In this document: piece after piece, positions 1 to 10,672 of the stretch
How the letters are laid out: each line of letters begins with the position of its first letter
Position numbering within the stretch: position 1 is the stretch's first letter
Source of the DNA: Neocallimastix lanati (nom. inval.)
Lineage: Eukaryota; Neocallimastigomycota; Neocallimastigomycetes; Neocallimastigales; Neocallimastigaceae
Assembly (NCBI GenBank): GCA_016946835.1
Contig: JACVTC010000040.1
Location: 1,152,501 to 1,216,500, forward strand
DNA length: 64,000 bases
Direction of reading: 5' to 3'
Translations under genes and position numbers: made by a program
The notes under the pieces: generated by a model
What the model was told of the DNA's origin: nothing
The model's input: the letters and a program-made list of their open reading frames with translations, nothing else
Databases searched by the model: none

Positions 1-578
1 TTTACAAAATCATATAATTTATAACATAAATTTTATATTTACATTAATTTTTATGTTATTGTATAGAATTTATGATATTACATAAATCTATTTTATATCA
101 TGTTACACTAAATCACACTATAAATCAGTGATAATTAATCTAGTGATTAATTAGTGATTTATTAATTTATTTTTATGTAAATATTAACAAAATAATTTAT
201 TAATAATTAAAGTTTTTATTTTCATTTTTTTTTTTTCAAAGATAAAAAAAAAAAAAAAAAATAAAATTATAATTCTCAAAGATAAATACATAAAAAAAAA
301 AAAAAAAATTAATTCTTATTATGGTAAAGAATTTTTTATTAATTGAATGTAATCTTGAGATTACTTTATTTATTATTATTTTATTTTTATTATTTATAGA
401 TTAATTTTTATATTTCATTAATTATTACATGAATATTTTATGCTGCTACAATATGTATATTATACAATGTACATAAAGGTTAAGCCATAATTTCAATACA
501 TTTAATTATAACTAAATCTAAGAAATAAATATATATTAAATATTATAAACTTTATTTCTAACAGAATTAATAACAATA

Positions 579-613
<35 letters not shown>

Positions 614-1789
614 AAAAATACAATTAACCTATTTCAATATATTCTCTTTTTTTTTTTTTTTTTTTCTTTTGAAACTAGTTTTATCATATTATTTATATAT
701 ATATATTAATTTATTTCAATATTATTATAATACTATGATGAAGAAATATAAATATTATATATAAATATTTTGAATGTTAATAATTATAAAATAAAAATTT
801 ACAAAATAAAAATTTATTAAGAGTCCTCCATTTCTAATATTTATAAGAAATAGATAATATATTAATAATATATTATAATATATAAAACTATATAAATTTT
901 ATATGAATTAAAGTATTATTATAATAACTCATTGAAATAAAATAAAATAAAATTTTTTTAATAAAAAATATATTACATATTTTCTTTTTCTTTTTTTTTT
1001 TTTTTTTTTTGTGTACTAATTTATTGTATTACCCTTTTCCCTTACAATAAAAGCACCCAATTAACTACACACGATACCTTGGGGCAAACTACTTCAGAGG
1101 GAGAGTTGTATTTCCCCAAGTTGTATTTCACCAATGGCGTATTGATATAAATAAATGAATGAATAAATAAATAAAAATTCAAATTTAAATTTTTAATGTA
1201 ATAAAAAAAAAAAAAAAAAAAAAAAATTTTTTTTAATAGATTATTTGTTTGAAAAACTTGTGCAAATTTTCTTTATTTTATTTAAAGTATTTAACAGAGC
1301 GAATAGAGTTTTACACAGAGTTTAATGTTGCATTTGATAAATAGTTTTAGTTCTAGACTATGTAAAAACTCTATATGAGAGCACTGCAGCCTATTATAAA
1401 GGAAAACTGTTTTAGGTCCGCAACAACTCTGGTGAATAAGGAGCTTACAGTCACTGAAGACGTAAGATTAAACTTATGTATATATATATATATATATATT
1501 TTTTTTTTAAAGTTTTATTATGTGCTCACTCACGGCACTTGCTATAACAGTACTGAAGGTTTTTTTTTGGCTAGAGTTATGAGTCAAAAGTACTATTCTA
1601 TTTCTATTTAATAATAATCATTTCATAATTGATATGATAATTTTATAATTTTAGAAAATATAAAAATTAAAATATAAATACAAGGTTAATACAACTTTCC
1701 ATGTGACAGGAGTCGGTCTCTGTTTTCATAACATTTTTGACTATTAATATAGGGGAAAATAATTTTTTTTTTTTTTTTACTCTTTTCAG
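1..1789. other. AT-rich intergenic DNA
   Basis: No gene is supported here. The stretch is dominated by A/T runs, including an (AT)n tract at 576-601 and T or A runs near 227-310, 640-665, 985-1,010 and 1,202-1,226. Two less AT-rich islands, about 1,030-1,135 and 1,290-1,470, have ordinary base composition and may be decayed transposon or gene remnants. I could not match either one to a family. Short open frames such as 1,375-1,611 run into homopolymers and have no coding character. Confidence 0.7.
121..161. repeat. Two-step hairpin in AT-rich DNA
   Basis: TAAATCA (121-127) pairs with TGATTTA (155-161). Inside it, AATTAATC (133-140) pairs with GATTAATT (145-152) around a TAGT loop. That gives 15 base pairs with one small internal loop. 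The arms contain C and G in otherwise AT sequence, so the pairing is not only A/T background. No function can be assigned. Confidence 0.4.
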
Positions 1790-3419
1790 CTAATAGTAAG
1801 GTAGACACAATAAAGAACCATACAACATTACTTCCTTTTATCTAATAAGAACATTATAACAATCAATTCTATCTGCGTTATCACTAAAAGGCTAAAAGAA
1901 CTAATTGTATAAAACTTTGACAGGTTATACATTTGATTGATCCAATATTATATTATCTGGTTTATATTTCAGTAATCTTTGATAAATAATTATAAAATAA
2001 AAAATAAAATAAAAAAAAAAAATATTTAGTTATAAAAATATTACAAAAGTATCAATAAAATTTTCGTGTTTTTATTCTTCTATCTCGGAGATCTACCTAT
2101 CTACTACTTTTGAACTTTCAGAATCTTTTTACTACCATACCATTATGGAACTTTTGGACTCTACCGGCTGGTTTTATTTCCTTGAAGAAAATTTTATTAA
2201 CTATTCAGTATATATATATATTCCACTTCATTTTTTTTTTTTTTTCATTTTTAATCTATAATATGGAGAAGAGAATAATCAAGCCACATCAACCTTTAAG
2301 GACGATTTTGTAGGTGATCGATCATTGATTCTTTAAAGAATTTTTAGTCAAAAATGGAATTCATCTTTATGATCTTCTTGATTCTGATGGTTTTACTTTG
2401 GCTTTTGCTGCACTTGATCAAATCATCAAAATGGGTCATTCTATTCTTTTCCTAAAATAACTTCTATTACCGATACTGTCTCTGTCTTTATAAATAACAT
2501 TTTTTCGTTTTCATGGATTACTTTCTGAAATTATCTCTGATTGTGGCATTCAGTTTACTTCAAAGTTTCATATTGTTATTTGTTCTTTCTTTAACATTAC
2601 TCCGAACCCTTATTTCTTCATTTCATCACTAAACTTAATGGTTTAAAGGAGAGAGGAAACATCATTATCAAACAATACATAAGGTATAACGTGAATTTCA
2701 ATGGTACTGACAGCCTGGTATAATTTTTTATATTTTGTAAAATTTAGTTATAATAATGTGGTTTAATACTCAACAAAACTTTCTCCCCTTTATATTAACT
2801 AAGGTTTCAATCCAAAGTATTCCTCTGAAATCCTCAAACAACACCGATGTTTTTTTCCAGCCGACAGATTTACTTAAAATTTTTTGCTAAATTAATAAAA
2901 ATACTTAAAGAAAATTTACATCAAGCAATAAAGAAGCAAAAGGAATTCGCCGATAAACATAGAATTGAAGCTCCTAATTTTTATACCAGGTGATAAAAAA
3001 AAATACGGATTAACCGTTCAATTATTATTCATAATGGAAATAAAAAAAAAAAAATTAATACCAAGAAAATTTGGTCCATTCAAAATTATTAATAAAATTT
3101 TACAAGTATTTTATAAATTAGAATTACTTAAAGAATCTTACGATACATCCGTTTATTTATGTTTCGAAATTTGAGCCATATTTTGAAGACCATTTTGGAA
3201 AAAAACAAGAATCATCTCCACCTATAATTGTAAAAAAAAAAAAAAAGGAAGAATTAGAAGTTAAATCTTAGACCAAAGAAAATTTTATGGAAAAAAATTG
3301 AATATCTTATTAAATGGAGAGGATATTCATTATCAGAAGCCTCCCGGAATCTTGAAATAAATTTAAATTGCCTTGAACTCTTAAAATATTTAACAAAAAT
3401 AATTAAAATCAAATCTTAA
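1790..3419 (+). pseudogene. Degenerate Ty3/gypsy chromovirus Pol (integrase-chromodomain) relic
   Basis: This is the 3' half of a Ty3/gypsy polyprotein, readable only across several frames. In order I see: a spacer resembling the post-RNase H region (about 1,790-1,990, weak); an integrase zinc-binding-like stretch around 2,120-2,200 reading HYGTFGLYRLV; an integrase core at about 2,360-2,600 with DSDGF, KMGHSILFPK and HGLLSEIISDCGIQFTSKF, where the SD holds the second acidic residue of the DDE triad; an integrase C-terminal region at about 2,870-3,230 with IPGDK, KFGPFKI, YKLEL and FEPYFEDHF; and a chromodomain at 3,300-3,419 reading EYLIKWRGYS and ending in TAA. In typical chromodomains the residue after the S/T of the SEASW/NTW motif is Trp; here it is Arg. 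There are many stops and frameshifts, so no product is possible. I did not find LTRs, gag, protease or reverse transcriptase. Confidence 0.8.
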
Positions 3420-3885
3420 AAATGAATCGCTAAGTAATATCTATCTGATAAAAGTGTAAATAGTACGAAACTTCACGAATGAAAAATATTTTTCTTCTTA
3501 CTTATATTGATTAACATTTAAGTAAATTCGAAATATTATATCGGTTGATTAATATTAATTATTATTTTAAATTTTTAAATAATAAAATAATTTATTTTAA
3601 TAAAAAATATTTTAATTTTGGTTCTTTTGTGTACCAACCAAATCATATTATCATTTCCCTTAATTAAGTAACAATTTGAATTATTATCTTAGTATAAATT
3701 CTAACGAAAGCAATAATAACTACGACGTTAATATGGATCTTGATCTTGATATCAACCTTATTAATCACAAAATTTGAAATTCCAACAAATCTAAAATATC
3801 GCATTTGAAAGAAACTTGGTCATAACATTGGCAACTGCTAGTTCAATCATAAAAATAAAAATAAAAATTAATATTTATAATTTAC
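3420..3885. other. Intergenic DNA after the chromovirus relic
   Basis: AT-rich sequence with some less AT-rich patches (about 3,430-3,490 and 3,620-3,840). It could include part of a decayed LTR, because it directly follows the Pol stop. No second copy is present in the window to define LTR ends, and I see no gene. Confidence 0.5.
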
Positions 3886-4290
3886 AATATGAATATAAAG
3901 CACAAATAAAATAAAATAAAATAAAATAAATAGCTGAAATATAAAGTACAGAATGAATAAAATAAAATAAAATAAATAGCTGAGATATAAAGTACAGATT
4001 GAATAAAATAAAATAAATAGCTGAAATATAAAGTACAGATTGAATAAAATAAAATAAATAGCTGAAATATAAAGTACAGATTGAATAAAATAAAATAAAT
4101 AGCTGAAATATAAAGTACAGATTGAATAAAATAAAATAAATAGCTGAAATATAAAGTACAGATTGAATAAAATAAAATAAAATAAATAGCTGAAATATAA
4201 AGTACAGATTGAATAAAATAAAATAAAATAAATAGCTGAAATATAAAGTACAGATTGAATAAAATAAAATAAAATAAATAGCTGAAATAT

Positions 4291-4292
<2 letters not shown>
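3886..4292. repeat. 41/46-bp minisatellite, about 9 copies
   Basis: Tandem units each contain AGCTGAAATATAAAGTACAG followed by ATTGAAT and an (AAAAT)n spacer. Units are 41 bp with two AAAAT steps and 46 bp with three, so copy length varies by slippage of the pentanucleotide. Nine AGCTGA[A/G]ATATAA cores start near 3,931, 3,978, 4,019, 4,060, 4,101, 4,142, 4,188, 4,234 and 4,280. A degenerate unit precedes them. The array stops abruptly inside a unit, where a poly-T tract begins at 4,293. Confidence 0.9.

Positions 4293-4328
<36 letters not shown>
4293..4328 (-). other. LINE poly(A) tail
   Basis: Thirty-six consecutive T on the plus strand sit between the broken minisatellite unit and the start of non-repetitive element sequence (AGACAGGGCAGAG). 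Read on the minus strand, this is the 3' poly(A) tail of LINE copy A. Confidence 0.75.
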
Positions 4329-4331
<3 letters not shown>

Positions 4332-4482
4332 CAGGGCAGAGAATACACTTCCAAAACTTTATTAATTTTATTTTAAAAAATACATGTAGGTGAAAAGGTA
4401 CATTTGAAATTAAAAATAAAAAAATTTAAAAAATAAAAAAAATAAAAAAGCTCGAAAATACTATGTATTTAGGCAAGTTGTA

Positions 4483-7056
4483 CTATGCGGGAATTTTTCC
4501 CTTCCTAACAAATAAAAAAGAAATAAAACCTAGAAGTAACATCTTTAAAATAGATAGTGTGGTGTCCACTAAACTCTCCCCGGATTCAACATTTATTGAA
4601 CTACTAGGGCGAGATTCACCCTTCGTAGAAATAGATGATGATCCTGTATTATCATTATGCCTTATCAGTACGACGTCGACGCTCTTGGTTAAGTTTGGTA
4701 TTTTATAATATCTATCAAATAATAGCTCAAACAAACTACTAATGATAGGTATTGCCTCTTGTTAAGAATTCCGCCAAGCCCACAATTTTTGGAACAGGTG
4801 ACTCAGATGAACCTTTGAAAAGTAGTTCATTTAATTGTCTCTGTTCCCCACTATCGAAATGTAGCTCATTTAAAACTAAAGTCCCACCAAGAAGGAACAA
4901 GTATATATAATGATTGATATAATCTTCAAAATTAGAAATAGAGTCATAGGAAGAAAGAGGATTAAACGCTCTAATCTTTCTAAGGAATAAAACATAGAGA
5001 TCATCGATGAAATTTAAAGAATTCCATCTAAAAGATGCAAGAGCTTCGCATTTAAAAATCCAATGTTCAAAAGATTGGTTACCTTCGCCACAACAGGGGA
5101 AAGACTTAGGAACAATCTTTTGAAACTCTACTCATTCTAATAGCAATAGTAATATTGTATTTATAACCACAGCGTAAACGTATAATCCACGAAAACCCTA
5201 AGTTGAATTGGGGATATTTTAAGCTATGCATAATTATAGCTTTATTGTTTGAGAACTTATTACAATCGTAATTTTGACCTTTAATACCTTGAAATTTGGA
5301 AACTGATTTCCAGTAACGTTCTAAAATATCGTCATATTTTTCACATTTATACTTTTTTGATTTTTTTATACAGTGTTCTAGATTCTTTAGTCCAGGAATA
5401 ATAAGGCATTTTGGGAATAGATTTAATAAGATCCTTTATAATACAGTTTGATTTACTCCATTTTGCAAATGATTTAATCTGTAAGGCTGCGCAGACACCA
5501 GCAATAGGAGGAATGCTTAGATCTCGAGATAAAGCATAAGTACTCATAGTAGAATTATGTCTAATATAGTCATTGTTTTCTGAACTTGTTTTACCATTTT
5601 TAGAGAAGGAGCCGATACATCAAAATAGACCAGTGTTAATTAATGTTTGAATTCTAGCTGTTCTAGATTTGTTTGAACCAAGTAAAAGAGAATAATAAAT
5701 TACTTTACTAATAACAAAGGATTGAAGAACTTTTTTCTTGTATGCAATAGGAACAAGTTTATTTGAGAAGAACCGTGTAAATGAAAGAAGGGATTTTCTA
5801 ACTTTAAAATGCGTGTGAGATATAATGTGTTCTAGTAAGAGATCATCAGAAAAAGGAATACCAAGATAAATATAACTAGAAACTTTAGGAATAGCATTCA
5901 TTCCTAAATAGAAGGTTGGGTCACTATAGTTTGGAGGAGATTGGAAGTTCATTGGTTTTATAACCATAGTTGCACATTTTTCAATATCAAAAGTCATTTC
6001 ATTTAAATTAGCCCATTTATGTACCTTTTTTAATAATTTTTCTAAATTTCTTGCACTTGGAGCAATGAGAACAACATCATCAACAAAGAGTCCACCACAA
6101 CACTTTTTTTTTTCCAATATTAACACCATACTTTTCACAGTCATTTATATATCATTAATGAATAAATTGAATAAGATTGGAGATAATGGACAACCTTGAC
6201 GAACACCTCTTTTAATAGGAAATTCATTTGATAACATTGAAGCAAATCGAGCACGAGCTTTAGATGAAGTATATAAATTACAAAGATAATCAAAACATTT
6301 ACAACGTACTCCATAATGATATAATTTAGTAAGAATGTTAAAAATAGGAATTGAATCATAAGCTTTTTTAAGATCTAAAAAGGCCAAATATGTGAATTTT
6401 CCTTGAAATTTTCTTCTTTGGCAAAATTCTATAACGGAAATGAATAAACTAATGCATTCTTCACGGTTGCGAAAATCAATTTGTTCAGGTCTAATGAAAT
6501 TGCGTGAGAGTGAGTAAGTAGATATTCTATTTGTTATAATTTTTGAAATGATTTTTAGTCCAACATTAATGAGAGAAATACCTCTATAATTACTACAATC
6601 TGATAGGTCACCTTTCTTAGGGATTGATACAATAGAAGCAGAGTTCCATTTTTCAGGAAAGGACCCATTCCATATTTTATTTAAAATCAATTTAAGACAC
6701 TTTCCAGCGGCTGGATGTGTTTCTAGTAATTCTTCATTGAATAACAGAGCTTTGTAGGATTCAATCGGTATAGCATCGGGGCCGGGTGCTTTGTTGTTTT
6801 TCATAGATGAAATAGTTTTTTTAATATCTTCAATCGTAATAGGACCGTTGATATTCCAGGTAGAGGATCTAAGACTAATATTCCATAAAGCATGGATCCA
6901 GAAGTTACGATTAAGGCTGTGACCTGAGGGATCAGAAGCTAGATCTTTATAATATTCAGCCCATCTATCTAATTGTTTAGTAGGAGAGATAATATCTTGA
7001 CCAAATTTAGATTTTATGCAAGTAAGGGAGGTAGATGAATACGATGGTTTAGCCAT
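4483..7056 (-). pseudogene. LINE ORF2 reverse transcriptase, copy A (5'-truncated, broken)
   Basis: Reading on the minus strand from 7,056, the copy starts in the pre-RT region (LDRWAEYYKDLASD), followed by KAPGPDAIP (about 6,770-6,795), YRGISLINV, the palm motif FLDLKKAYDSIP (about 6,345-6,380), GVRQGCPLSPILF (about 6,180-6,215) and the catalytic box FVDD (about 6,077-6,088), a variant of F/YADD that keeps both aspartates. The thumb follows (KCATMVIKP, GSNKSRTAR), then a C-terminal CCHC knuckle with CCGEG...HWIFKC near 5,045-5,110. Breaks: an in-frame TAA at 6,145-6,147, with a local frameshift that returns to frame at a 10-nt homopolymer (6,104-6,113); and a TGA at 5,620-5,622 where the sister copy has Trp. 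The family would copy its RNA by target-primed reverse transcription. This copy is inactive and lacks the endonuclease. The LINE clade cannot be resolved by eye. Confidence 0.85.
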
Positions 7057-7061
7057 TTTTT

Positions 7062-8421
7062 TTAAACATGGTAATCAATTCTGTAATTTTCCAATTCTTT
7101 ACAGGCAAAGATCCAATGAGAAAAGCTAGGTACACTAACACCACAACAAGGGCAATATTTAGGGCAATCCTCTGAGACGATATTTCTTTTAATGGAAATA
7201 ATAATGTCAAATTTAAAACCACACCTAATTCGAGAAATCCAAAAGAATCCCAACTGATACTTTGGATATTGAAATGTTAAGTTTTTGATTTCTGAAATAA
7301 ATCCAAAATCATTCTCCTTGTAAATAATTGCTTTTTTAGCTTTTGAGGGTTTGAAGAAATCTCTTTCCCAATAAAACTTTTTTATTTCACTTGTTTTATT
7401 ACCATTTAATTTCTTATCCAAAGTCTTCGATTCTTTAGTTCATGAGTAATGTGACATTGTAGGAATATTATTAGTGAGATGATTAATAATACATGATGAA
7501 TTTTTCCATTTTCTAAAGCATCGTAATTGAGATATAGCACAGACAGCTGAAAGAGGAGGTATTCTCAATTCACGAGTAATATCATAGAGACTAACAGAAG
7601 AATTGCGAGATTTAAATCCATAACTCCAATAAAGTCCTCTATTAATAATTTTTTGAGCTTTAGAACATCTGCTTTTATTTGAACCAAAGAGAGGAGCATA
7701 ATATATAACAAGACTAAGAATAAACAAAATTAAAACATATTTCTTCAATGGGAGAGGAACAGATTTATTAATAAGAAATCGAAAGTACAAATTTAACTTG
7801 ACATTTAAATTACTGTTTAATTTGGATTGTATAGGTTTCAGTGATAAAGACTCATCAAAAGAAATACCAAGATAGGTATAGTTGTCAGTTTTAGGTAATT
7901 TGTTACTACCAATAAAGAAAGATGGATCTTCATAGTTTATCGGTTTAACAAAGTTAATCGGTTTTACAACAAGAGTAGCACACTTATTAATTCCAAATGC
8001 CATTTCATTTTTAATAGCCCATTCGCATAGTGTTTTGAATTTCTTCCATAGTAATAGAATCATTAATATCCCAAGTAAGATTATTATTAGGATTAGTTCC
8101 AAATAAACTTACCCAGTATTTATTATCCAAACTGTGTTGAGTAACATCAGAAGCTAGTTCACTGTAATGTTCAGCAAATCTATTTAATTAATCCGAATGA
8201 GAAAATAAAAAGTTACCCTGCTTGTCCTTTAAAACGCTTGACGAAATAGAATTAGAGTACATAGGGTGAGATAGCTTCTTTAATTTTAAACAAGCACTCC
8301 TAGCATTTTTATTACGAAAATCATTACATGCAGATTCTATTGACTGATGAAATTGTTTTGATTTAATAGAAAACTTAATTGACCTGACTTTACCACATAT
8401 ATTTTTATATTCACGAAGCAA
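7062..8421 (-). pseudogene. LINE ORF2, copy B (internal deletion of the RT core)
   Basis: Copy B is a relative of copy A lying directly 5' of it on the same strand. It begins with the pre-RT region (8,421-8,188). A TAA at 8,188-8,190 replaces the Gln of QLDRW in copy A, after which LNRFAEHYSELASD continues in the same frame to ITMEEI near 8,050. There the sequence jumps straight to the thumb (KTLCEWAIKNEMAFGINKCATLVVKP, 8,045 downward) in another frame. The part equivalent to about 6,830-6,040 of copy A, including the palm motifs and FVDD box, is therefore missing. The thumb ends at a TGA (7,440-7,442) where copy A has Trp (YYSWTKES). Reading on in frame gives the C-terminal knuckle CPKYCPCCG...SHWIFAC (7,100-7,190) and a stop near 7,065. 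It cannot encode an active polymerase. Confidence 0.8.
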
Positions 8422-8856
8422 ATTTAAAAATTCATCAAGGTTTTCAAGATTAGGACCTAAAGAAAAATTTTTGATCCATAATAGTAATAAAAAACTAAAA
8501 ATTAATAAACTAAAAAAAAAATAAAAATAAAAAATAAAAGTCAGTCAGTTTTTATTATAAAGTCTTGAGTACAATGATAATTGTAATAATTTTATTTCTT
8601 TTTGGAGTAAAAATTTCGAAAATTAGTAGTTTGTTGAATGATTGAAAAATAATTTGAATTAGCACTTTTTTCAGTATATTATTTCTTTTGAATATCATAA
8701 AGTATTTAATGACTAAGATTAAATTGATGAAATATAATGGCACAAAATTAGTAAAGAGCTAAATAAAGTACTACAAGATTTAGAGTGAATCAATCTCTTA
8801 CAACGGGATACATGAAATATATAGTTGAAATACAATTGAATACAATAGATTCCTAT

Positions 8857-8904
8857 ATGAGAATAGTAATACTACATGAGAATAGTAATACTACATGATA
8901 ATAG
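8857..8904. repeat. 19-bp tandem repeat, about 2.5 copies
   Basis: ATGAGAATAGTAATACTAC occurs at 8,857-8,875 and again at 8,876-8,894, followed by a partial third unit (ATGATAATAG). The two full units are identical. Confidence 0.75.
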
Positions 8905-9117
8905 AAATGCAATGAAAATGTATTACTTATTCTTGGGTGTAACTTATTTAACAATGTTCCAAAAATGCACCATTATATTCCGCTGTGAATGTTCACCAGA
9001 AAAAATTTTACCAATAACATTACCATTGCGTATAATGTTATTAATTAACACAAAATATAACTTTACTACTATTTTGCATCAGTACTGTGGATCTACTTTA
9101 TAAGAGTAAAATTAATT

Positions 9118-9168
9118 CCCCTTGCAGGCGATTTAATATAAATAAATCGAGTACACCCCTGCTCGGGG
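9118..9168. repeat. Imperfect long hairpin near the LINE 5' boundary
   Basis: Outer arms CCCCTTGCAGG (9,118-9,128) and CCTGCTCGGGG (9,158-9,168) pair except for a two-base mismatch. Inner arms CGATTTA (9,129-9,135) and TAAATCG (9,143-9,149) pair perfectly around a 7-nt loop. Eight bases (9,150-9,157) are unpaired on one side. The GC-rich outer stem is striking in this background. It could be a structured RNA element of the LINE 5' UTR or a remnant of a different transposon end. Confidence 0.55.
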
Positions 9169-9265
9169 AAAAGATTGCATTTAAAATTGAAAAGTAATTT
9201 AGATTTTATTATTATACTATTTGCTGATCCCCTCAGAAACCATACAGCTTAGGTTCCATCATAGG

Positions 9266-9335
9266 GCTGAAATATAAATATAAAGTACAGATTGAATAAA
9301 ATAAAATAAAATAAAATAAATAAATAAATAAAAAC
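9266..9335. repeat. Minisatellite unit on the far side of the LINE
   Basis: GCTGAAATATAA, six extra bases (ATATAA), then AGTACAGATTGAATAAAATAAAA: the same core as the array at 3,886-4,292, running into (AAAAT)n and (AAAT)n. It marks the other flank of the insertion. Confidence 0.8.
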
Positions 9336-10490
9336 AATAAAATTAAAAATAATTTACATAATTTTGGTTTTATAGTATAATATTTTTATGGATTAAATAT
9401 TGATTTAATATTTAATTTTAATTGATTTAAATATATTTTTATTTTTATTTTTATTTTATTTTTTATTATGTTTTATTTTATTTTATTTTTATTAATATTT
9501 TACATTTTTTATATTCATTATTTATTCTTATTTTATTTTATTTTATTTTATTTTATTTTATTTTATTTTATTTTATTTTATTTTATTTTATTTTATTTAT
9601 TTTATTTTATTTTATTTTATTTTTTTCGTTTTATTTATTTTATTTTATTTTATTAATTATTTTTAATTTTTTTTTTATTCTTTTTTTTTTTATTTAAAAA
9701 AATTTTTTTTTTTTAAATTTTTAATTTTATTAATTATTGTTTTATTTAATAAAAAAAATTTGCTTTGAATTAACATGAAAATTTGTTTAATAAAATTTTT
9801 TTCTTGTAAATTATAAATATTTTTTATTTTCTTGTAAAATAAAATATTTTTGTTTTACTTTTTTTTTCTTGTAAATTAAATTTGATATATGTTTTTTTAT
9901 AAAAAATATTATACATAAATAATAAAAATTATAATGACTAATGTTAAAAAAAAAAATATAAAATTGATTAATTATAAATATTTGGTATAATATATTATAT
10001 AATTTTTTTATAAGAATAAAATATATTAATTTTGTTTAAATAATTATTTAACTTATAAAAATATAATAATATAATTTAAATATAAAATTAATTATAAAAA
10101 TTTCAATTACTTTAAATTTATATTGAAATTACTAAATTAGCACATTATAATTTTTAATTATTATAATTATTATTTTAATAAAAAATTAAAATGGTGTAAA
10201 AAATATTGTGAATTTTAAATCAAATAACTATATATTTCGTTTAATATTATTTGGCATGTAATTTAATGAAATCTTGAATTTTTATATTTCTCGTGTAAAT
10301 ATATAAAAATAATCGTATTTAAAAAATTTAGAAAGTTATAGTTTATTATAAATATAAAATTTTTTTATAATCTTAGTGGTTAATTATATAAAATATTTTC
10401 TATATAAATACTATATATTAATAAAAACTTCAATGAAAAAATTCTTTTTTTAATTAAACGAAATAATAAAACTTCTTATCATTTCGATTA

Positions 10491-10522
<32 letters not shown>

Positions 10523-10672
10523 ATATATATATATATATATATATATTTATGATTTTTGTCTTGTTTTGTCTAATGAAATTTAAAATAAAAAGAAAAAAAT
10601 TATACAAAAAACTATATAATCTATTGATAACTGAAAGTTTAACTTATATATATTATAATATTATTTATCTAT
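9336..10672. other. AT-rich spacer 3' of the giant gene
   Basis: No gene is seen. The region contains the (TTTTA)n tract, many A/T runs, an (ATT)n tract at about 10,491-10,521 and an (AT)n tract at about 10,523-10,546. It must contain the 3' UTR and poly(A) site of the minus-strand giant gene. No canonical AATAAA stands out close to the stop, and in DNA this AT-rich such hexamers carry little weight. Confidence 0.7.
9530..9655. repeat. (TTTTA)n microsatellite
   Basis: Near-perfect TTTTA units run from about 9,530 to 9,600, then with interruptions (a TTTTTTCG break near 9,622-9,628) to 9,655. The reverse-complement pentamer AAAAT is the spacer of the nearby minisatellite. Confidence 0.85.

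Larger units (their letters stand above)
4293..9265 (-). mobile_element. Composite non-LTR (LINE) retrotransposon insertion inside the minisatellite
   Basis: A 36-nt T run (4,293-4,328) is the poly(A) tail of a minus-strand element. Coding debris of LINE ORF2 then runs from about 4,480 to 8,421. The left edge reads GCTGAAATATAA (4,281-4,292), and the same 12 bases recur at 9,266-9,277, where the minisatellite resumes with AAGTACAGATTGAATAAAA. This fits target-primed insertion into a minisatellite unit with a target-site duplication. The duplication cannot be fully separated from the native tandem repeat. The 5' boundary near 9,265 is inferred from this return to minisatellite. The 8,422-9,265 part has no recognisable coding sequence and may be 5' UTR or older DNA. 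No endonuclease domain or ORF1 is visible. Confidence 0.7.
8422..9265. other. Unassigned sequence 5' of the LINE coding debris
   Basis: It holds an A-rich stretch (about 8,465-8,536), a short 19-bp tandem repeat (8,857-8,904) and a long imperfect hairpin (9,118-9,168). No protein family is recognisable in any frame. It could be the 5' UTR of the minus-strand LINE or a remnant of another element. Composition between 8,900 and 9,265 is less AT-rich than true spacer here, which argues for former transposon sequence. Confidence 0.5.

Noticed and set aside
1375-1611. 78-codon plus-strand frame
   Set aside because: It runs through a TA microsatellite and a T run; no conserved pattern is seen.
3875-4354. 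159-codon minus-strand frame
   Set aside because: It is only the translation of the minisatellite and the LINE poly(A) tail.
5620-7442. TGA read as tryptophan (alternative genetic code)
   Set aside because: Two TGA codons fall at Trp positions in the LINE copies, but the sister copies use TGG there and TAA stops also occur. The giant gene gives no test, since its single visible Trp is not decisive. Decay of a dead element is simpler.
8876-9103. 75-codon plus-strand frame next to the LINE
   Set aside because: It starts inside a 19-bp tandem repeat, matches no family I know, and lies in decayed element sequence.
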